From Neoalteromonas arenosi (GTDB lineage: Bacteria > Pseudomonadota > Gammaproteobacteria > Enterobacterales > Alteromonadaceae), in contig NZ_JAUCBP010000007.1 of NCBI RefSeq assembly GCF_030362855.1, positions 186,001 through 250,000 on the forward strand: DNA of 64,000 bases. The letters are read 5' to 3'. The notes beneath the pieces are model-generated. The model was given only the letters and a program-made list of their open reading frames with translations. It had not been told where the DNA came from and did no database searches. Shown here piece after piece: positions 34,510-43,911 of the stretch. The position numbers and the translations under genes were made by a program. The first letter of the stretch is position 1; each line of letters opens with the position of its first letter.

Positions 34510-36687
34510 ATGCCGAATAAACCTTACCGTTTATTGGCTACAGCGTCAGTTATTAGTGCTGCCCTGTGGCTAGGTGGGTGCTCCAAGCAACCTGAAACTA
34601 CTCCGGAAGATACACCGGCGGCGGCAGATACTGCACAAGCTGATACTGTAGCTGCGGATACCAATCCATTTTTTACTGACTGGGATACCCCCTTTGGTGC
34701 ACCTCCGTTTGGTGAGATTAAAACTGAACATTTCATGCCAGCATTTGAAAAGGCCATGGCGATGCATATGGCGCAAATCGACGCGATTGCCAATGATGAT
34801 AGCGTACCAAACTTCGCCAACACCATCGACCAAATGGAACTGGCGGGCGCTGAGTTAACCCGCGTCGCACGCGTCTTCTTCAACTTAACGGGGACTGAGT
34901 CGAGCCCTGAATTGCAAGAGCTACAGCGTCAAATATCACCGATGTTGACTCGCCACAGCAATCAAATTCAAATGAATGAAGCGTTATTCAAACGCGTTAA
35001 GGCAGTCTATGACGCGCGTAACGATTCAGACTTATCCGCTGAACAAATGCGTCTTATTGAACGCTTGTACGATGGCTTTGTGCGCACTGGTGCCAACCTT
35101 GAAGGTGAAGCGCGCGAGCGTCTAGCCGCTATTAACGAACGCATCAGTGCCTTGACCACAGAGTTTGGTCAAAACATGCTCAACGATTCACGCGAATTCA
35201 TTTTGGTATTGGAAGAGTCAGATCTTGACGGTCTACCCCAATCCGCCATTGACGCAGCAAAAGCGCAAGCTGAGTCGCGAGAAATGCCTGGTAAATATGC
35301 GATCACATTGAACCGTTCTAGTGTTGAGCCGTTCCTGCAGTTTTCTGCGCGCCGCGATTTACGTGAAAAGGCGTTCAAAGGCTGGGCGCTACGCGGCGAT
35401 AATGACAACGAATTCGATAATAAAGAAAACGTTGAAGAAATTGTGCAATTACGCGCCGAGCGCGCCAAGTTATTGGGTTACAAGCACCACTCAGACTACG
35501 TGTTGACCAATACCATGGCTGAAACACCAGAAGCTGCAATGGAGCTACTCGAGAAAGTATGGGCGCCGGCAGTTGCTCAAGCTGAAAAAGAGCGTCAGTG
35601 GATCCTTGAGCTAATGGCTGAAGAAGGCGCAGACTTTGAACTTGCACCGTGGGATTGGCGTTACTATGCGGAGAAAGTGCGCAAAGCCCGCTTTGACCTT
35701 GACCAAGCGGAAGTCGCAGCATACTTCGAATTGGAGAACATGATCGAAGCGAAATTCTACGTGGCAAACCGTTTGTTCGGTTTGACGTTCGAAGAGCGCA
35801 ACGATATTCCGGTATACAATCCTGTCGTTCGTGTATGGGAAGTGAAAGACGCTGCGGGTAACGCAATCGGATTGTTCTACGGCGATTACTATGCGCGTCC
35901 TACTAAGCGCACAGGTGCTTGGATGAGCTCATTCCGCAACCAGCAGAAACTTGCGGGTGATGTGAAGCCATTGATCATCAACAACATGAACTTAAACAAG
36001 CCGGCTGAAGGTGAAGCAACGCTCATGACTTTCTCTGATGCGGTTACCTTGTTCCACGAATTTGGTCATGCATTACACGGTTTGTTGTCCAATGTTAAAT
36101 ATCCAACGCTTGCTGGTACTAATGTGCCGCGCGACTGGGTAGAGTTCCCAGCGCAGTTGTACGAACACTTTATTGAACAACCCTATATGCTTGAAAAGTT
36201 TGCACGTCACTATCAAACGAACGAGCCTATGCCTGCAGAACTGCTACAGCGAATTAAAGATGCGGGCAACTTTAACCAAGGTTTTGCTACCGTTGAATAC
36301 ACTGCATCAGCATTGGTTGATATGGCCTATCACCGCATGGAAGACGTTGGTGAAATCGATGTTCGCGCATTTGAAGATGAAGTGTTAACCGCATTAGGTA
36401 AGCCTGAGGAAATCATCATGCGTCACCGCAGTACGCATTTTGGTCACATCTTTGCCGGTGGTTATGACTCAGCCTACTATGCCTATATGTGGTCTGAGAT
36501 CCTCGACGCTGACGGTTTTGACGCTTTCTTAGAAGTCAATGATATCTTTGATGAAGAGACGTCAAAGCGTTTGTATGATTACATCTACAGTCGTGGCGAC
36601 ACACTTAACTACCTTGATGCGTATACCAACTTCCGTGGTCGCGCACCAACAACCGACGCGCTGCTGAGAAACCGCGGTTTCAACTAA
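34510..36687 (+). CDS. dcp: M3-family metallopeptidase, Dcp-like, exported as a lipoprotein
   Basis: A 725-residue peptidase with lipobox-like WLGGC at the end of its signal sequence (about residue 24), an Ala/Thr/Asp-rich linker, and an all-helical M3 fold with the zinc motif FHEFGHALHG (His516, Glu517, His520). The substrate region WVEFPAQLYEHF and C-terminal HIFAGGYDSAYYAYMWSE are diagnostic of peptidyl-dipeptidase Dcp / oligopeptidase A. The lipoprotein form would process peptides in the periplasm or at the outer membrane. A ribosome-binding site GAGG is present. A bidirectional terminator follows. Confidence 0.92.
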   Translation: MPNKPYRLLATASVISAALWLGGCSKQPETTPEDTPAAADTAQADTVAADTNPFFTDWDTPFGAPPFGEIKTEHFMPAFEKAMAMHMAQIDAIANDDSVPNFANTIDQMELAGAELTRVARVFFNLTGTESSPELQELQRQISPMLTRHSNQIQMNEALFKRVKAVYDARNDSDLSAEQMRLIERLYDGFVRTGANLEGEARERLAAINERISALTTEFGQNMLNDSREFILVLEESDLDGLPQSAIDAAKAQAESREMPGKYAITLNRSSVEPFLQFSARRDLREKAFKGWALRGDNDNEFDNKENVEEIVQLRAERAKLLGYKHHSDYVLTNTMAETPEAAMELLEKVWAPAVAQAEKERQWILELMAEEGADFELAPWDWRYYAEKVRKARFDLDQAEVAAYFELENMIEAKFYVANRLFGLTFEERNDIPVYNPVVRVWEVKDAAGNAIGLFYGDYYARPTKRTGAWMSSFRNQQKLAGDVKPLIINNMNLNKPAEGEATLMTFSDAVTLFHEFGHALHGLLSNVKYPTLAGTNVPRDWVEFPAQLYEHFIEQPYMLEKFARHYQTNEPMPAELLQRIKDAGNFNQGFATVEYTASALVDMAYHRMEDVGEIDVRAFEDEVLTALGKPEEIIMRHRSTHFGHIFAGGYDSAYYAYMWSEILDADGFDAFLEVNDIFDEETSKRLYDYIYSRGDTLNYLDAYTNFRGRAPTTDALLRNRGFN

Positions 36688-36688
36688 A

Positions 36689-36718
36689 CAAAAGGCCTGC
36701 AATCGCAGGCCTTTTTTC
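36689..36718. terminator. Bidirectional Rho-independent terminator
   Basis: Stem AAAGGCCTGC / GCAGGCCTTT with loop AATC, flanked by A-rich and T-rich sequence on the two sides. It ends the Dcp-like peptidase transcript on the plus strand and abuts the stop codon of the convergent EEP hydrolase gene (36719). Confidence 0.88.
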
Positions 36719-38122
36719 TTATAGCGCTATGGTTACCCAGACCAGTCGGTGGTCAGACGATACCTCTTTATCGGTACCGCGTTTACCAATGCGGGCATCG
36801 TTCATCAGTAAGCGCCCTGGCTCGCCTTCTGCAGGCCAATACACACCAGTCTCAACGACCGTCAAATCTGCTGAAGGCACTGCATAGTCAGCTTTACTGC
36901 CAAAGGTTGCTGTACGCATCGGCGGGAAGGGGTGGTCACGGCGATTTGGCTCTTCAGTTGCTCCGCTTGAGGTCGGTAAAAATTTGCCATCAATGCGGAT
37001 AACCTCAGGGTGAATATAGGGTTGATTGAGCAGCTGCTGTATGCCATTAAACCGCGAATCCGTAGTGCGGCCCCAAACGGTATCGGCATTTAGATCCCCC
37101 ATAATTACAAAGCTGTCACCACTAAAACCACCAAATTGGCCTTTATCGTCATAGATACCGGCAAAACCATCGATGTAGTAACGCCAGAATTGATTCTCAG
37201 CACTGTTGCGATACTTATTGTTATCGGTAACGGTATCAAACCCAGGCGGTGTTGGGTGCGCTAATAGTGCGTGTATTACTTTATCGCCGTTGGCTGTTGG
37301 AATACGGATTGGCGCATCGACGTGATTTTTTGATGATAACCGGATGGCTTGCCATTCGTCATCGCTAAACCAGTTATCGCCGCATTGCATGCCGTCTGGG
37401 ATCTGCCGACTACCATCACACACATTAATGGTGGGATTAACAGCTTGGGGCAAATCTTTGCGCTTAAAGGTTTGGAAAGTACGTGTATTGGCAGTATCAA
37501 TTTCGTATTTCGACATCAAGGCAAATGCGTAGTGCCCGTGGTAAAACCCAAAGCCGTAGGCATCATTAGGGTTGGTTGGCGAGTAACCATTATTAGCTAA
37601 ATCCATACCCGACGGTAGGCCAGTATTGGTGGCGTAGTTGGCAACAAATGGGTAGGTGATAGGCGCTAAGCTTTTGCCACCATCTACGCTATCGAGATTT
37701 TGGCTAATACTTAGATAATTAGCTTGAAAGCCTTGCAACGCTTGATAATTCTCACCGTAGCCGTCGTTGTTAAATTCGTTAAGCAGTAGCACATCCGGGC
37801 GCACAATTTGGATAATGGCCGCGACATTGCGGATTTGAATGATGCGTTCTGCGAGGCGGTGATCCGCCTCGTTAAGGCTCTTCGTTCGCCAACCGTCAAT
37901 CAACGCATCCTGTTGCGCAACCGACATATTCATAAATTCAATCCACTGAGCAAAGTTTTCAGTGGGATCACCATCGTGAGCAAATGACACATTAAACTGG
38001 GCGAAAGTCACAGATTCTGGTGTTGTTTCTACAACCTCTTGTTCGTGTTTGGCCACCGAGCAGGCAAATAATATGGATGAAAGCACGCTAACGACAGCGA
38101 CTTTAACGGCAGAATTGAACAT
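36719..38122 (-). CDS. Exported endonuclease/exonuclease/phosphatase-family hydrolase (lipoprotein)
   Basis: With the ATG at 38122 the product is 467 residues and has a lipoprotein signal (VLSSILFAC). The EEP (DNase I-like) fold motifs occur in order: SVTFAQFNVSF, DVLLLNEFNNDG, DLNADTVWG and SSDHRLVW. The insertion with GYSPTNPNDAYGFGFYHGHYA is as in large secreted EEP proteins. Substrates in this superfamily range from DNA to phosphoesters of lipids; a secreted enzyme next to a peptidase and a protease suggests nutrient scavenging. A TTG at 38134 is an alternative start. Confidence 0.82.
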   Translation of the reverse strand: MFNSAVKVAVVSVLSSILFACSVAKHEQEVVETTPESVTFAQFNVSFAHDGDPTENFAQWIEFMNMSVAQQDALIDGWRTKSLNEADHRLAERIIQIRNVAAIIQIVRPDVLLLNEFNNDGYGENYQALQGFQANYLSISQNLDSVDGGKSLAPITYPFVANYATNTGLPSGMDLANNGYSPTNPNDAYGFGFYHGHYAFALMSKYEIDTANTRTFQTFKRKDLPQAVNPTINVCDGSRQIPDGMQCGDNWFSDDEWQAIRLSSKNHVDAPIRIPTANGDKVIHALLAHPTPPGFDTVTDNNKYRNSAENQFWRYYIDGFAGIYDDKGQFGGFSGDSFVIMGDLNADTVWGRTTDSRFNGIQQLLNQPYIHPEVIRIDGKFLPTSSGATEEPNRRDHPFPPMRTATFGSKADYAVPSADLTVVETGVYWPAEGEPGRLLMNDARIGKRGTDKEVSSDHRLVWVTIAL

Positions 38123-38171
38123 AAATCTTCTCAACTTAATAAGAACTAGAGATATTAACTATCAGGATAAA

Positions 38172-38207
38172 ACAAAAACGGCGAATTCCAATAATAGAAT
38201 TCGCCGT
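38172..38207 (-). terminator. Terminator of the tricorn-like protease gene
   Basis: An 11-bp perfect stem (ACGGCGAATTC with GAATTCGCCGT, 8-nt loop) is followed on the minus strand by GTTTTTGTTTT-type T-rich sequence. It lies 25 nt past the stop of the tricorn-like gene and before the EEP gene on the same strand, so the two are separate transcripts. Confidence 0.85.
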
Positions 38208-38231
38208 AACTAGCGTTCGCGTAATAAACCG

Positions 38232-41200
38232 TTAGAACTCAGACGGAGCGTCTGGCACAGTCAATTCGCGCTTGGGATTGCGCTCAAGCTCTTTGAGCAA
38301 TTCCTCGACTGCACGTTCTAGCGAGGGATCCTGTCCTTTGTACACCAACTCTGGACGGTCAATAACTTCGATGTCCGGCACCACACCTTCATTCTCTATG
38401 ATCCAGTTACCTTCGTTATCCAAAATGCGGAATGTCGCCGCGATAACTTGGCCGTTATCAACCAGTGATGGGTTACCCGAGATACCGATTAAGCCACCCC
38501 ACGTGCGGGTACCAATCAGTAAACCTAAACCGGCTTGTTTAAAGTAATACGGCAGCGCATCGCCCCCCGAACTTGAATAGCCATTTATCAACATCGCTTT
38601 AGGGCCGTCATGAGCAAGCTGCGGTGTTTGTGTCGGCTCAACACCACGGCGCTTCCAGTAGTTCAGCGGCTTGCGCGCTAACCAAGTGAGCATATGCTCT
38701 GGAATAAAACCACCACCGTTGTAGCGATCGTCGATGATTAACGCGTCTTTAGTGGTTTGCGGCATAAAGGTTTTAAATAGCTCGCGGTGACCATCTAAAT
38801 GCGTATTCGGTAAATGTACATAACCAATCTTGCCGCCCGATAGTTGGTCAACATAGTCCATTCGTGATTTAACCCACTGGCGATAACGCAAGCCTTGCTC
38901 ACTGGCAATGGGCTTAACCAGCACTGTCCACGTATCCCGTTCGTTGGGAGAACTGCTCAGTATCAGCTCAATGGTGCGGCCTTGGGTGTTTTCGAGTAGC
39001 TCGTAAACATTGTCAACGTCTGCCGTGCTCTGGCCTTGGATCGCAATAATATAATCACCGGCACTGGCTCTTACGCCTGGCTCATCAAGTGGTGAACGGA
39101 AGTTCTCATGCCAATTTTCACCTTCAAATATACTCGCAATTTGCGCATATCCAGATCGATGTTTGACTAACTCTGCACCAAGTAAACCGTGTTTTTTGCG
39201 CTCGGCTTTGGGCATATCACCCGATTGAACATAGATGTGGCCAGCGTTGAGCTCACCAGCAATTTCACTGAATACATAATCAAGGTCGACACGATGTGCC
39301 ACTGCTGCAGCCAGTGGTGCATAGGTGTCGCGGATCGCTTCCCAATCTTGACCGTGATGGTTTTCATCATAGAACCAATCGCGCAGCGTTCGCCAACCTT
39401 CGGTGTACATTTGCGCCCATTCTACACGAGGGTCAATTTTGAGCATCATGTCATCAAGCGCGATCTTGTTTTTATCAAGATCTTGATTTTCTTTCGCTTC
39501 AACAATGCTGTACTTATCACCTGAGCGGACTAGCACGTGGTCGGTATTCGCTGATACCACATAAGCATTTACACCATTGGCAACGGTCTGGACTTTACCT
39601 TCTCTGCCTGTGCTGATGATATGTAAAGTTGACCCAGACATTGCCAACACACCATTGTTGGTGCCTGTTAACGCACGATAATCTCCCGCAGGGGCGGCGA
39701 GAACTTCAACGCGCTGTGCAAAACGATCAGCTTGAACCGCATTACTCAACGCGCTCTCACTCTTTTCGTCAGTTGTACCTGCAATCGCCACCTCATCACT
39801 TTGCAAACCGTTAAGAGCTGGCACATTGTCGTTAACCGCAACACCATAGATGCGCGTGGCTTTGTTATATAAATAATCGAACTCGTAACTGCCAAAAGTG
39901 AGATTGAAATCACGCTCTGAGGTGAAGAATAAATAGTTACCGTCGGGTGAGAAAGTAGGATTACGCTCTGAAGTCATGCTGTCGGTAAGGCGCATCACAT
40001 TGCCGCTATCTAGGCTATACAACCACAGTGAGCTATAACGGTTTTCATCGTTTTTAACATAGACCACATCATTGCTATTGGGCGACCATGTATATTCAGT
40101 TAACCCATCCTCGTCAAAGCGCGCGGTATCAATTTGAGTTTGTTTGGCAGTCTCAATATCCAACACCCACAAAATGTGATTGTGATCAGAAAAGAGCAGT
40201 TTTTTGTTGTCCGCTGACCAGATAGGTGTATGGCGCCAAATCGTGCCGTTGCTAGTTAATTGGCGGCTCTCACCGTCGTTGAGACGATCTTTTAGGTAAA
40301 TCTCATATTCGCCAGTGGCATCGCTTAAGTAGGCAATGTACTGACCATCAGGCGACCAACTCGCTGCAATCTCGCGACTGGCAGGGGAGTGTGACAAGTT
40401 GCGCGTGACACCATTGCTTTTGGGTACTGAAAATAGCTCCCCACGCGCGGTGAATAACGCGCGCTTGCCGCTGTTATCAACACTCATCGAATCAATAAAG
40501 CCACTCGCGTTAAGACTGTAAGGCTCTGCGTATTGACGCACGCCAGGGATGTTAATGGTTAACTGAGTTGTCTCATTAGTTTGCGGGTCGAATCGATACA
40601 GGTAGCCACCATTTTCATACACAATAGCGTTAGGACCTGCTGAAGGCCAAAGCACATCGAAAGTCGAATGGTTAGTCAGTTTTACGGGCTCACCGCTGCG
40701 TTGGTACTTGTACAAGTTGAGCGTAAATTCGCGGTCGGAAACGAAGTAAATGTTATCGCCGACCACTGTTGGTTGCTGATCGGTAGCGCGATGCTCAGTG
40801 AGTTGCTCAGATGTATGGTTTTCTAAATCGTAAACCCAAACATCTTGAGCACGGCCACCGCGTGTGCGCTTCCATGTTCGAAACTCACGGTCAATCGGCG
40901 TGTAAACAAATTTAGTGCCATCCGGTGTTAGCATACCTCCACCTGTTTCAGGGATGGGAAGTGGTTCTTCCATACCGCCATTTACCGATACTTTATACGG
41001 CTGTCCCATGCGCACGCCCCAAGGCAAACGGTTGGCTCTAAATACGATGTACTGTCCATCGGAGGTCCAGTCTAAGATACGGTAATCGAAGCCACCGCGT
41101 GGTGGCATTGGGCCGACATCGTTATAAAACGTCAGTTGTTTTACACCCGAGCCATCAGCGTTCATTACATAGACTTGGCGACTGCCATTGTATTCAGCTG

Positions 41201-41450
41201 AGAAGGCGATTTTAGAGCCGTCAGGTGAAAACTTAGGAAACACTTCATAACCAATATGGTCGGTTAAGCGTTGACTTTCGCCAGTAGTGTAGTCGGCAAT
41301 GTAGATATCGCCAGCATAAACAAATGTAACTTTGTCTTGGTGAATGTCAGCAAATCTAAGCAGGCGCGTGTTTTCTGTCGAGTAACTGTGCGCGTTACCT
41401 GCTATGAACGCGAGTAGTAGGGTGAGTATTTTATAGTGTTTTAATCTCAT
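38232..41450 (-). CDS. Exported tricorn-like protease (S41 family)
   Basis: A 1072-residue protein with a signal peptide (residues 1-22, GNAHS). The N-terminal half is WD40/TolB-like propeller repeats (FSPDGSKIAFSAEYNG, WSPDGQYIAYLSDATG, FSPDGNYLFFTSERDF). Then come the C1 segment WFYDENHHGQDW, a PDZ domain (about 770-860) and the S41 catalytic core with DALIIDDRYNGGGF and the serine cluster GYSSSGGDALP (Ser959-961). Tricorn proteases degrade peptides downstream of larger proteases; here it acts in the periplasm. Family length is about 1050-1100, so it is intact. Confidence 0.9.
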   Translation of the reverse strand: MRLKHYKILTLLLAFIAGNAHSYSTENTRLLRFADIHQDKVTFVYAGDIYIADYTTGESQRLTDHIGYEVFPKFSPDGSKIAFSAEYNGSRQVYVMNADGSGVKQLTFYNDVGPMPPRGGFDYRILDWTSDGQYIVFRANRLPWGVRMGQPYKVSVNGGMEEPLPIPETGGGMLTPDGTKFVYTPIDREFRTWKRTRGGRAQDVWVYDLENHTSEQLTEHRATDQQPTVVGDNIYFVSDREFTLNLYKYQRSGEPVKLTNHSTFDVLWPSAGPNAIVYENGGYLYRFDPQTNETTQLTINIPGVRQYAEPYSLNASGFIDSMSVDNSGKRALFTARGELFSVPKSNGVTRNLSHSPASREIAASWSPDGQYIAYLSDATGEYEIYLKDRLNDGESRQLTSNGTIWRHTPIWSADNKKLLFSDHNHILWVLDIETAKQTQIDTARFDEDGLTEYTWSPNSNDVVYVKNDENRYSSLWLYSLDSGNVMRLTDSMTSERNPTFSPDGNYLFFTSERDFNLTFGSYEFDYLYNKATRIYGVAVNDNVPALNGLQSDEVAIAGTTDEKSESALSNAVQADRFAQRVEVLAAPAGDYRALTGTNNGVLAMSGSTLHIISTGREGKVQTVANGVNAYVVSANTDHVLVRSGDKYSIVEAKENQDLDKNKIALDDMMLKIDPRVEWAQMYTEGWRTLRDWFYDENHHGQDWEAIRDTYAPLAAAVAHRVDLDYVFSEIAGELNAGHIYVQSGDMPKAERKKHGLLGAELVKHRSGYAQIASIFEGENWHENFRSPLDEPGVRASAGDYIIAIQGQSTADVDNVYELLENTQGRTIELILSSSPNERDTWTVLVKPIASEQGLRYRQWVKSRMDYVDQLSGGKIGYVHLPNTHLDGHRELFKTFMPQTTKDALIIDDRYNGGGFIPEHMLTWLARKPLNYWKRRGVEPTQTPQLAHDGPKAMLINGYSSSGGDALPYYFKQAGLGLLIGTRTWGGLIGISGNPSLVDNGQVIAATFRILDNEGNWIIENEGVVPDIEVIDRPELVYKGQDPSLERAVEELLKELERNPKRELTVPDAPSEF

Positions 41451-41740
41451 CTGTCATTCCGTTATCAGTGATATCGCTTGAGTTGCAAGGCGATAAATAT
41501 AGTGCACTTAGCCATAAAATGGCGAGTGCTTTTCAACGATCTGTTGAGTTGATGTTCGATGATAGTCGGTTGTTTACAAAGTGCTATGTCATCGGTCTTG
41601 TTAATCGCTTTATTTGACCTAACGCTTATTTAACACACTAAATAAGTTATGTTTTTTTAGCTGTCACAAGATCTACCTTTGCGTTGTTAGTATGTTATAA
41701 TATCACGCTATAAGATTTTCACCGATGGAAAAGTGCGTCA
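41451..41740. other. Divergent intergenic region with Zur box
   Basis: About 290 bp between the tricorn-like protease and the ZrgA-like gene. Apart from the Zur-type box at 41689-41708 I see only AT-rich promoter-like sequence. Confidence 0.5.
41689..41708 (+). promoter_or_regulatory. Zur-type box upstream of zrgA
   Basis: AGTATGTTATAATATCACGC, 32 nt upstream of the zrgA-like start. The core ATGTTATAATATCAC closely resembles the Zur site I recall from the znu promoters of enterobacteria. Related ATGTTATA-containing sites occur at two other promoters in this locus. Zn-loaded Zur would repress transcription. Confidence 0.7.
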
Positions 41741-42346
41741 ATGAAAGTTGTTTTGAATAGGCTAATTCCAATGTGTACCCTGTGCTTGCTTGGCTCAGCT
41801 ACAGCTATCGCACAGCAACCGCATGTGCATGGCGCTGGCAAATTATTCGTTGGTCAAGAAAATCAAACCTGGGAATTGATGTTCGAAATCCCGGCAGCAA
41901 ACGCGATTGGTTTTGAGCACTTACCGACGAGTGATGCGGAAACTGCACGTATAAAGACTTACATCAACGCGGTAGAAAACAACAAAGCCTTGGTGATAGC
42001 AGAAGCAGGTTGTCGTTTACGAGGGGCTGAACATGCAATCGATGAAGTGTTTTTAAGTGCAGTTGATGAGCATCACGAGCATGACCACGACCACGATAAG
42101 CATGCTCATCACCACCAAGATAAACACGAGCATCATGACCATGACGGTCATGAGCATCATGGTGAACATTACAGCGTCGAATTTACACTGACGTTCACGT
42201 GTGAAAACGCGACGAATGAATTCGTTATCAATGTGTTTGACGGTGCGTTTGGTCTGAATGAATTAAATACCGAGTGGTTTACCGAGAGTGGGCAAGGTGC
42301 AACGACCTTAACACCAGCGTCTCGAACCTTGAAGTTTGATAATTAG
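41741..42346 (+). CDS. zrgA: ZrgA/DUF2796-family zinc uptake protein, His-rich
   Basis: A 201-residue periplasmic protein (signal peptide to about residue 24, ATAIA). The mature start QPHVHGAGKLFVG is the DUF2796 signature. A central stretch (about residues 110-145) is dominated by His, Asp and Lys (HHEHDHDHDKHAHHHQ), a zinc-collecting loop. In Vibrio the zrg system joins such a protein to an FtsX-type ABC transporter and a DUF3299 protein, all of which are present here. A Zur-type box lies just upstream. It probably binds Zn in the periplasm and hands it to the transporter at 44598-46519. Confidence 0.87.
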   Translation: MKVVLNRLIPMCTLCLLGSATAIAQQPHVHGAGKLFVGQENQTWELMFEIPAANAIGFEHLPTSDAETARIKTYINAVENNKALVIAEAGCRLRGAEHAIDEVFLSAVDEHHEHDHDHDKHAHHHQDKHEHHDHDGHEHHGEHYSVEFTLTFTCENATNEFVINVFDGAFGLNELNTEWFTESGQGATTLTPASRTLKFDN

Positions 42347-42354
42347 GAACTTTA

Positions 42355-42762
42355 ATGCGAAAAATTGTTGATGCGGCAGATAAAACAGCGATCAGTCTGT
42401 CGATCCTTTGTACGTTGCAATGTTTACTGTTACCCGTTGTAATGGTGCTGGTACCTGCTATTTCGGGATGGCTGGTGTTTGATGATGAAATTTTTCATCT
42501 TTGGCTATTGTTTTTTGTTTTGCCAATTAGCACATTTGCCGTAATTTTTGGTTTTTATCATCACCGCAACGCCCGTGTTGCAACGATCAGCTGTGTTGGC
42601 ATGGCACTACTAATCATCGCTGCAGCATTTGGTCATGATATCTTTGGTGAGGTGGGTGAAATTGGCCTTACAGTGGCAGGCTCTTTGTTTATCGCATATG
42701 GTCATCTGAAGAACTTTTCACTGCGTCGCAGACCTGCGTGCGTGATTACCGAAAGTGCCTAG
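42355..42762 (+). CDS. MerC-domain membrane protein
   Basis: A 135-residue protein with four membrane helices and a CTLQC Cys pair in the first helix (LCTLQCLLLPVVM), the metal-binding feature of MerC. It starts 9 nt after the zrgA stop with a good ribosome-binding site (TTAGGAAC), so it belongs to the Zur-controlled operon. MerC imports mercuric ion in mer operons; in this setting it more likely moves zinc or another soft metal across the inner membrane. Its stop codon overlaps that of the convergent DUF3299 gene in a shared CTAG. Confidence 0.85.
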   Translation: MRKIVDAADKTAISLSILCTLQCLLLPVVMVLVPAISGWLVFDDEIFHLWLLFFVLPISTFAVIFGFYHHRNARVATISCVGMALLIIAAAFGHDIFGEVGEIGLTVAGSLFIAYGHLKNFSLRRRPACVITESA

Positions 42763-43427
42763 TGCGAACGAAAATCGTCTGGCTGGCCGATAAACTCATT
42801 TATTTCAGACACCGCTAATTCATATGCTGAGGTTCCTAACGGGTCCTCGTATAAGCCTTGATTGAGAATTCCAGAAAACAGATATGCCTCGCTCAACGCT
42901 GGCAGTTGAAAGCCCGGGGAGAGTCGCGCGAAAATAATCTGATTGGGTGGCGGTGGTGGAAAATGAATACACGCACCGTAATACGGCACAATAAAAACCA
43001 AACTGGGCGTTTGGTCAGGGTGAAACTCAATTGGCACTACAAACCCCGGAATACTTACCGCTTTCCCATCAAAGTCACTCACGGTTTGCGTAGAGCGCAT
43101 GGCTGCTTGATAGTCTAAATCACTGCTGGCTTCAATCGAACGGAGAATTTTTTCAGTCAGATCAGAAACAGTTTCGGGTTGCTTAGTTTGATATTCACTG
43201 AGTATCTGTTTTTCATACTCGGGAAGCAGCTGTGACCACTGGATGTCGATTCGGTCTGAGTGTACGTATTGAGCTAAGAGGGCTTGGTCATCAGTGGTAT
43301 AAACGCTACCAGAATCAAAGCTCAACATGACTTGCAATGCGCTATCGTTATTGATGACGATATAGCTAACAATCATGCCGAATAACAAAAAAATGAATGT
43401 GAACGGCAGCAGTAATTTATTGCGCAT
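42759..43427 (-). CDS. DUF3299 protein, paralogue 1 (membrane-anchored)
   Basis: A 222-residue protein with one N-terminal membrane helix (about 5-26) and a periplasmic DUF3299 domain. The signature is AVSIPGFVVPIEF, then VFIVPYYGACIHFPPPPPNQIIF. DUF3299 proteins accompany zrg-type zinc transporters; the conserved Cys/His of GACIH may bind metal. Third gene of a minus-strand operon (44499 to 42759). Its paralogue is the first gene of the same operon and shares the PGFVVP and PPPxPNQI blocks. Confidence 0.88.
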   Translation of the reverse strand: MRNKLLLPFTFIFLLFGMIVSYIVINNDSALQVMLSFDSGSVYTTDDQALLAQYVHSDRIDIQWSQLLPEYEKQILSEYQTKQPETVSDLTEKILRSIEASSDLDYQAAMRSTQTVSDFDGKAVSIPGFVVPIEFHPDQTPSLVFIVPYYGACIHFPPPPPNQIIFARLSPGFQLPALSEAYLFSGILNQGLYEDPLGTSAYELAVSEINEFIGQPDDFRSH

Positions 43428-43455
43428 GAAAGCCTTAATTCAAGGGCTAAAACAA

Positions 43456-43905
43456 TTAAAAAGCAACAACCTTTACTTGTTGCACATAGGTGTACGGGGC
43501 GCCATTGCGCTCAGCTGAAACACGAATCTTAACGTAGTGCGTACCTTTGCTTTGCGCTGAGAAATTCAACGAATACTCGCCGTCTAACTGGCCAATGGCT
43601 ACTGGCGCGTCAGCACCTAAACGCAAATCATCCTGGCTGGAGAACTCCAACTGCGCATCGCGATAATCTAGCGGCAACTGATAGTTGATTTTCACCACAC
43701 CAGGCTCATTGACTTTAATCGCCATGGCACGCGGGTGTTTGAGTACGAACCCCTCTTCGTTTGTGGGCGCCTCGGCTTTACTCATCATCGGGTGATTGGC
43801 ACCGAATGCGCCAAACATTGGAGTGTCATGAAATTCGCACGCAAATGTTGCGCTTGTGGCAGCTAGAAAAACTAGCGCAGTTGACGATGTCATTAAGCGT
43901 TTCAT
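43456..43905 (-). CDS. Small periplasmic protein of the zinc operon
   Basis: A 149-residue protein with a signal peptide (residues 1-22, ATFA-CEFHDTP). The mature N-terminus CEFHDTPMFGAFGANHPMM is rich in His, Met and Cys, the kind of segment that binds metal. The rest is beta-strand rich (MAIKVNEPGVVKINYQLPLDY, GTHYVKIRVSAERNG). Family not recognised. It lies between the two DUF3299 genes, 28 nt and 6 nt from them, so all three are co-transcribed, presumably under the Zur box at 44527. Confidence 0.75.
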   Translation of the reverse strand: MKRLMTSSTALVFLAATSATFACEFHDTPMFGAFGANHPMMSKAEAPTNEEGFVLKHPRAMAIKVNEPGVVKINYQLPLDYRDAQLEFSSQDDLRLGADAPVAIGQLDGEYSLNFSAQSKGTHYVKIRVSAERNGAPYTYVQQVKVVAF

Positions 43906-43911
43906 TTCAGT

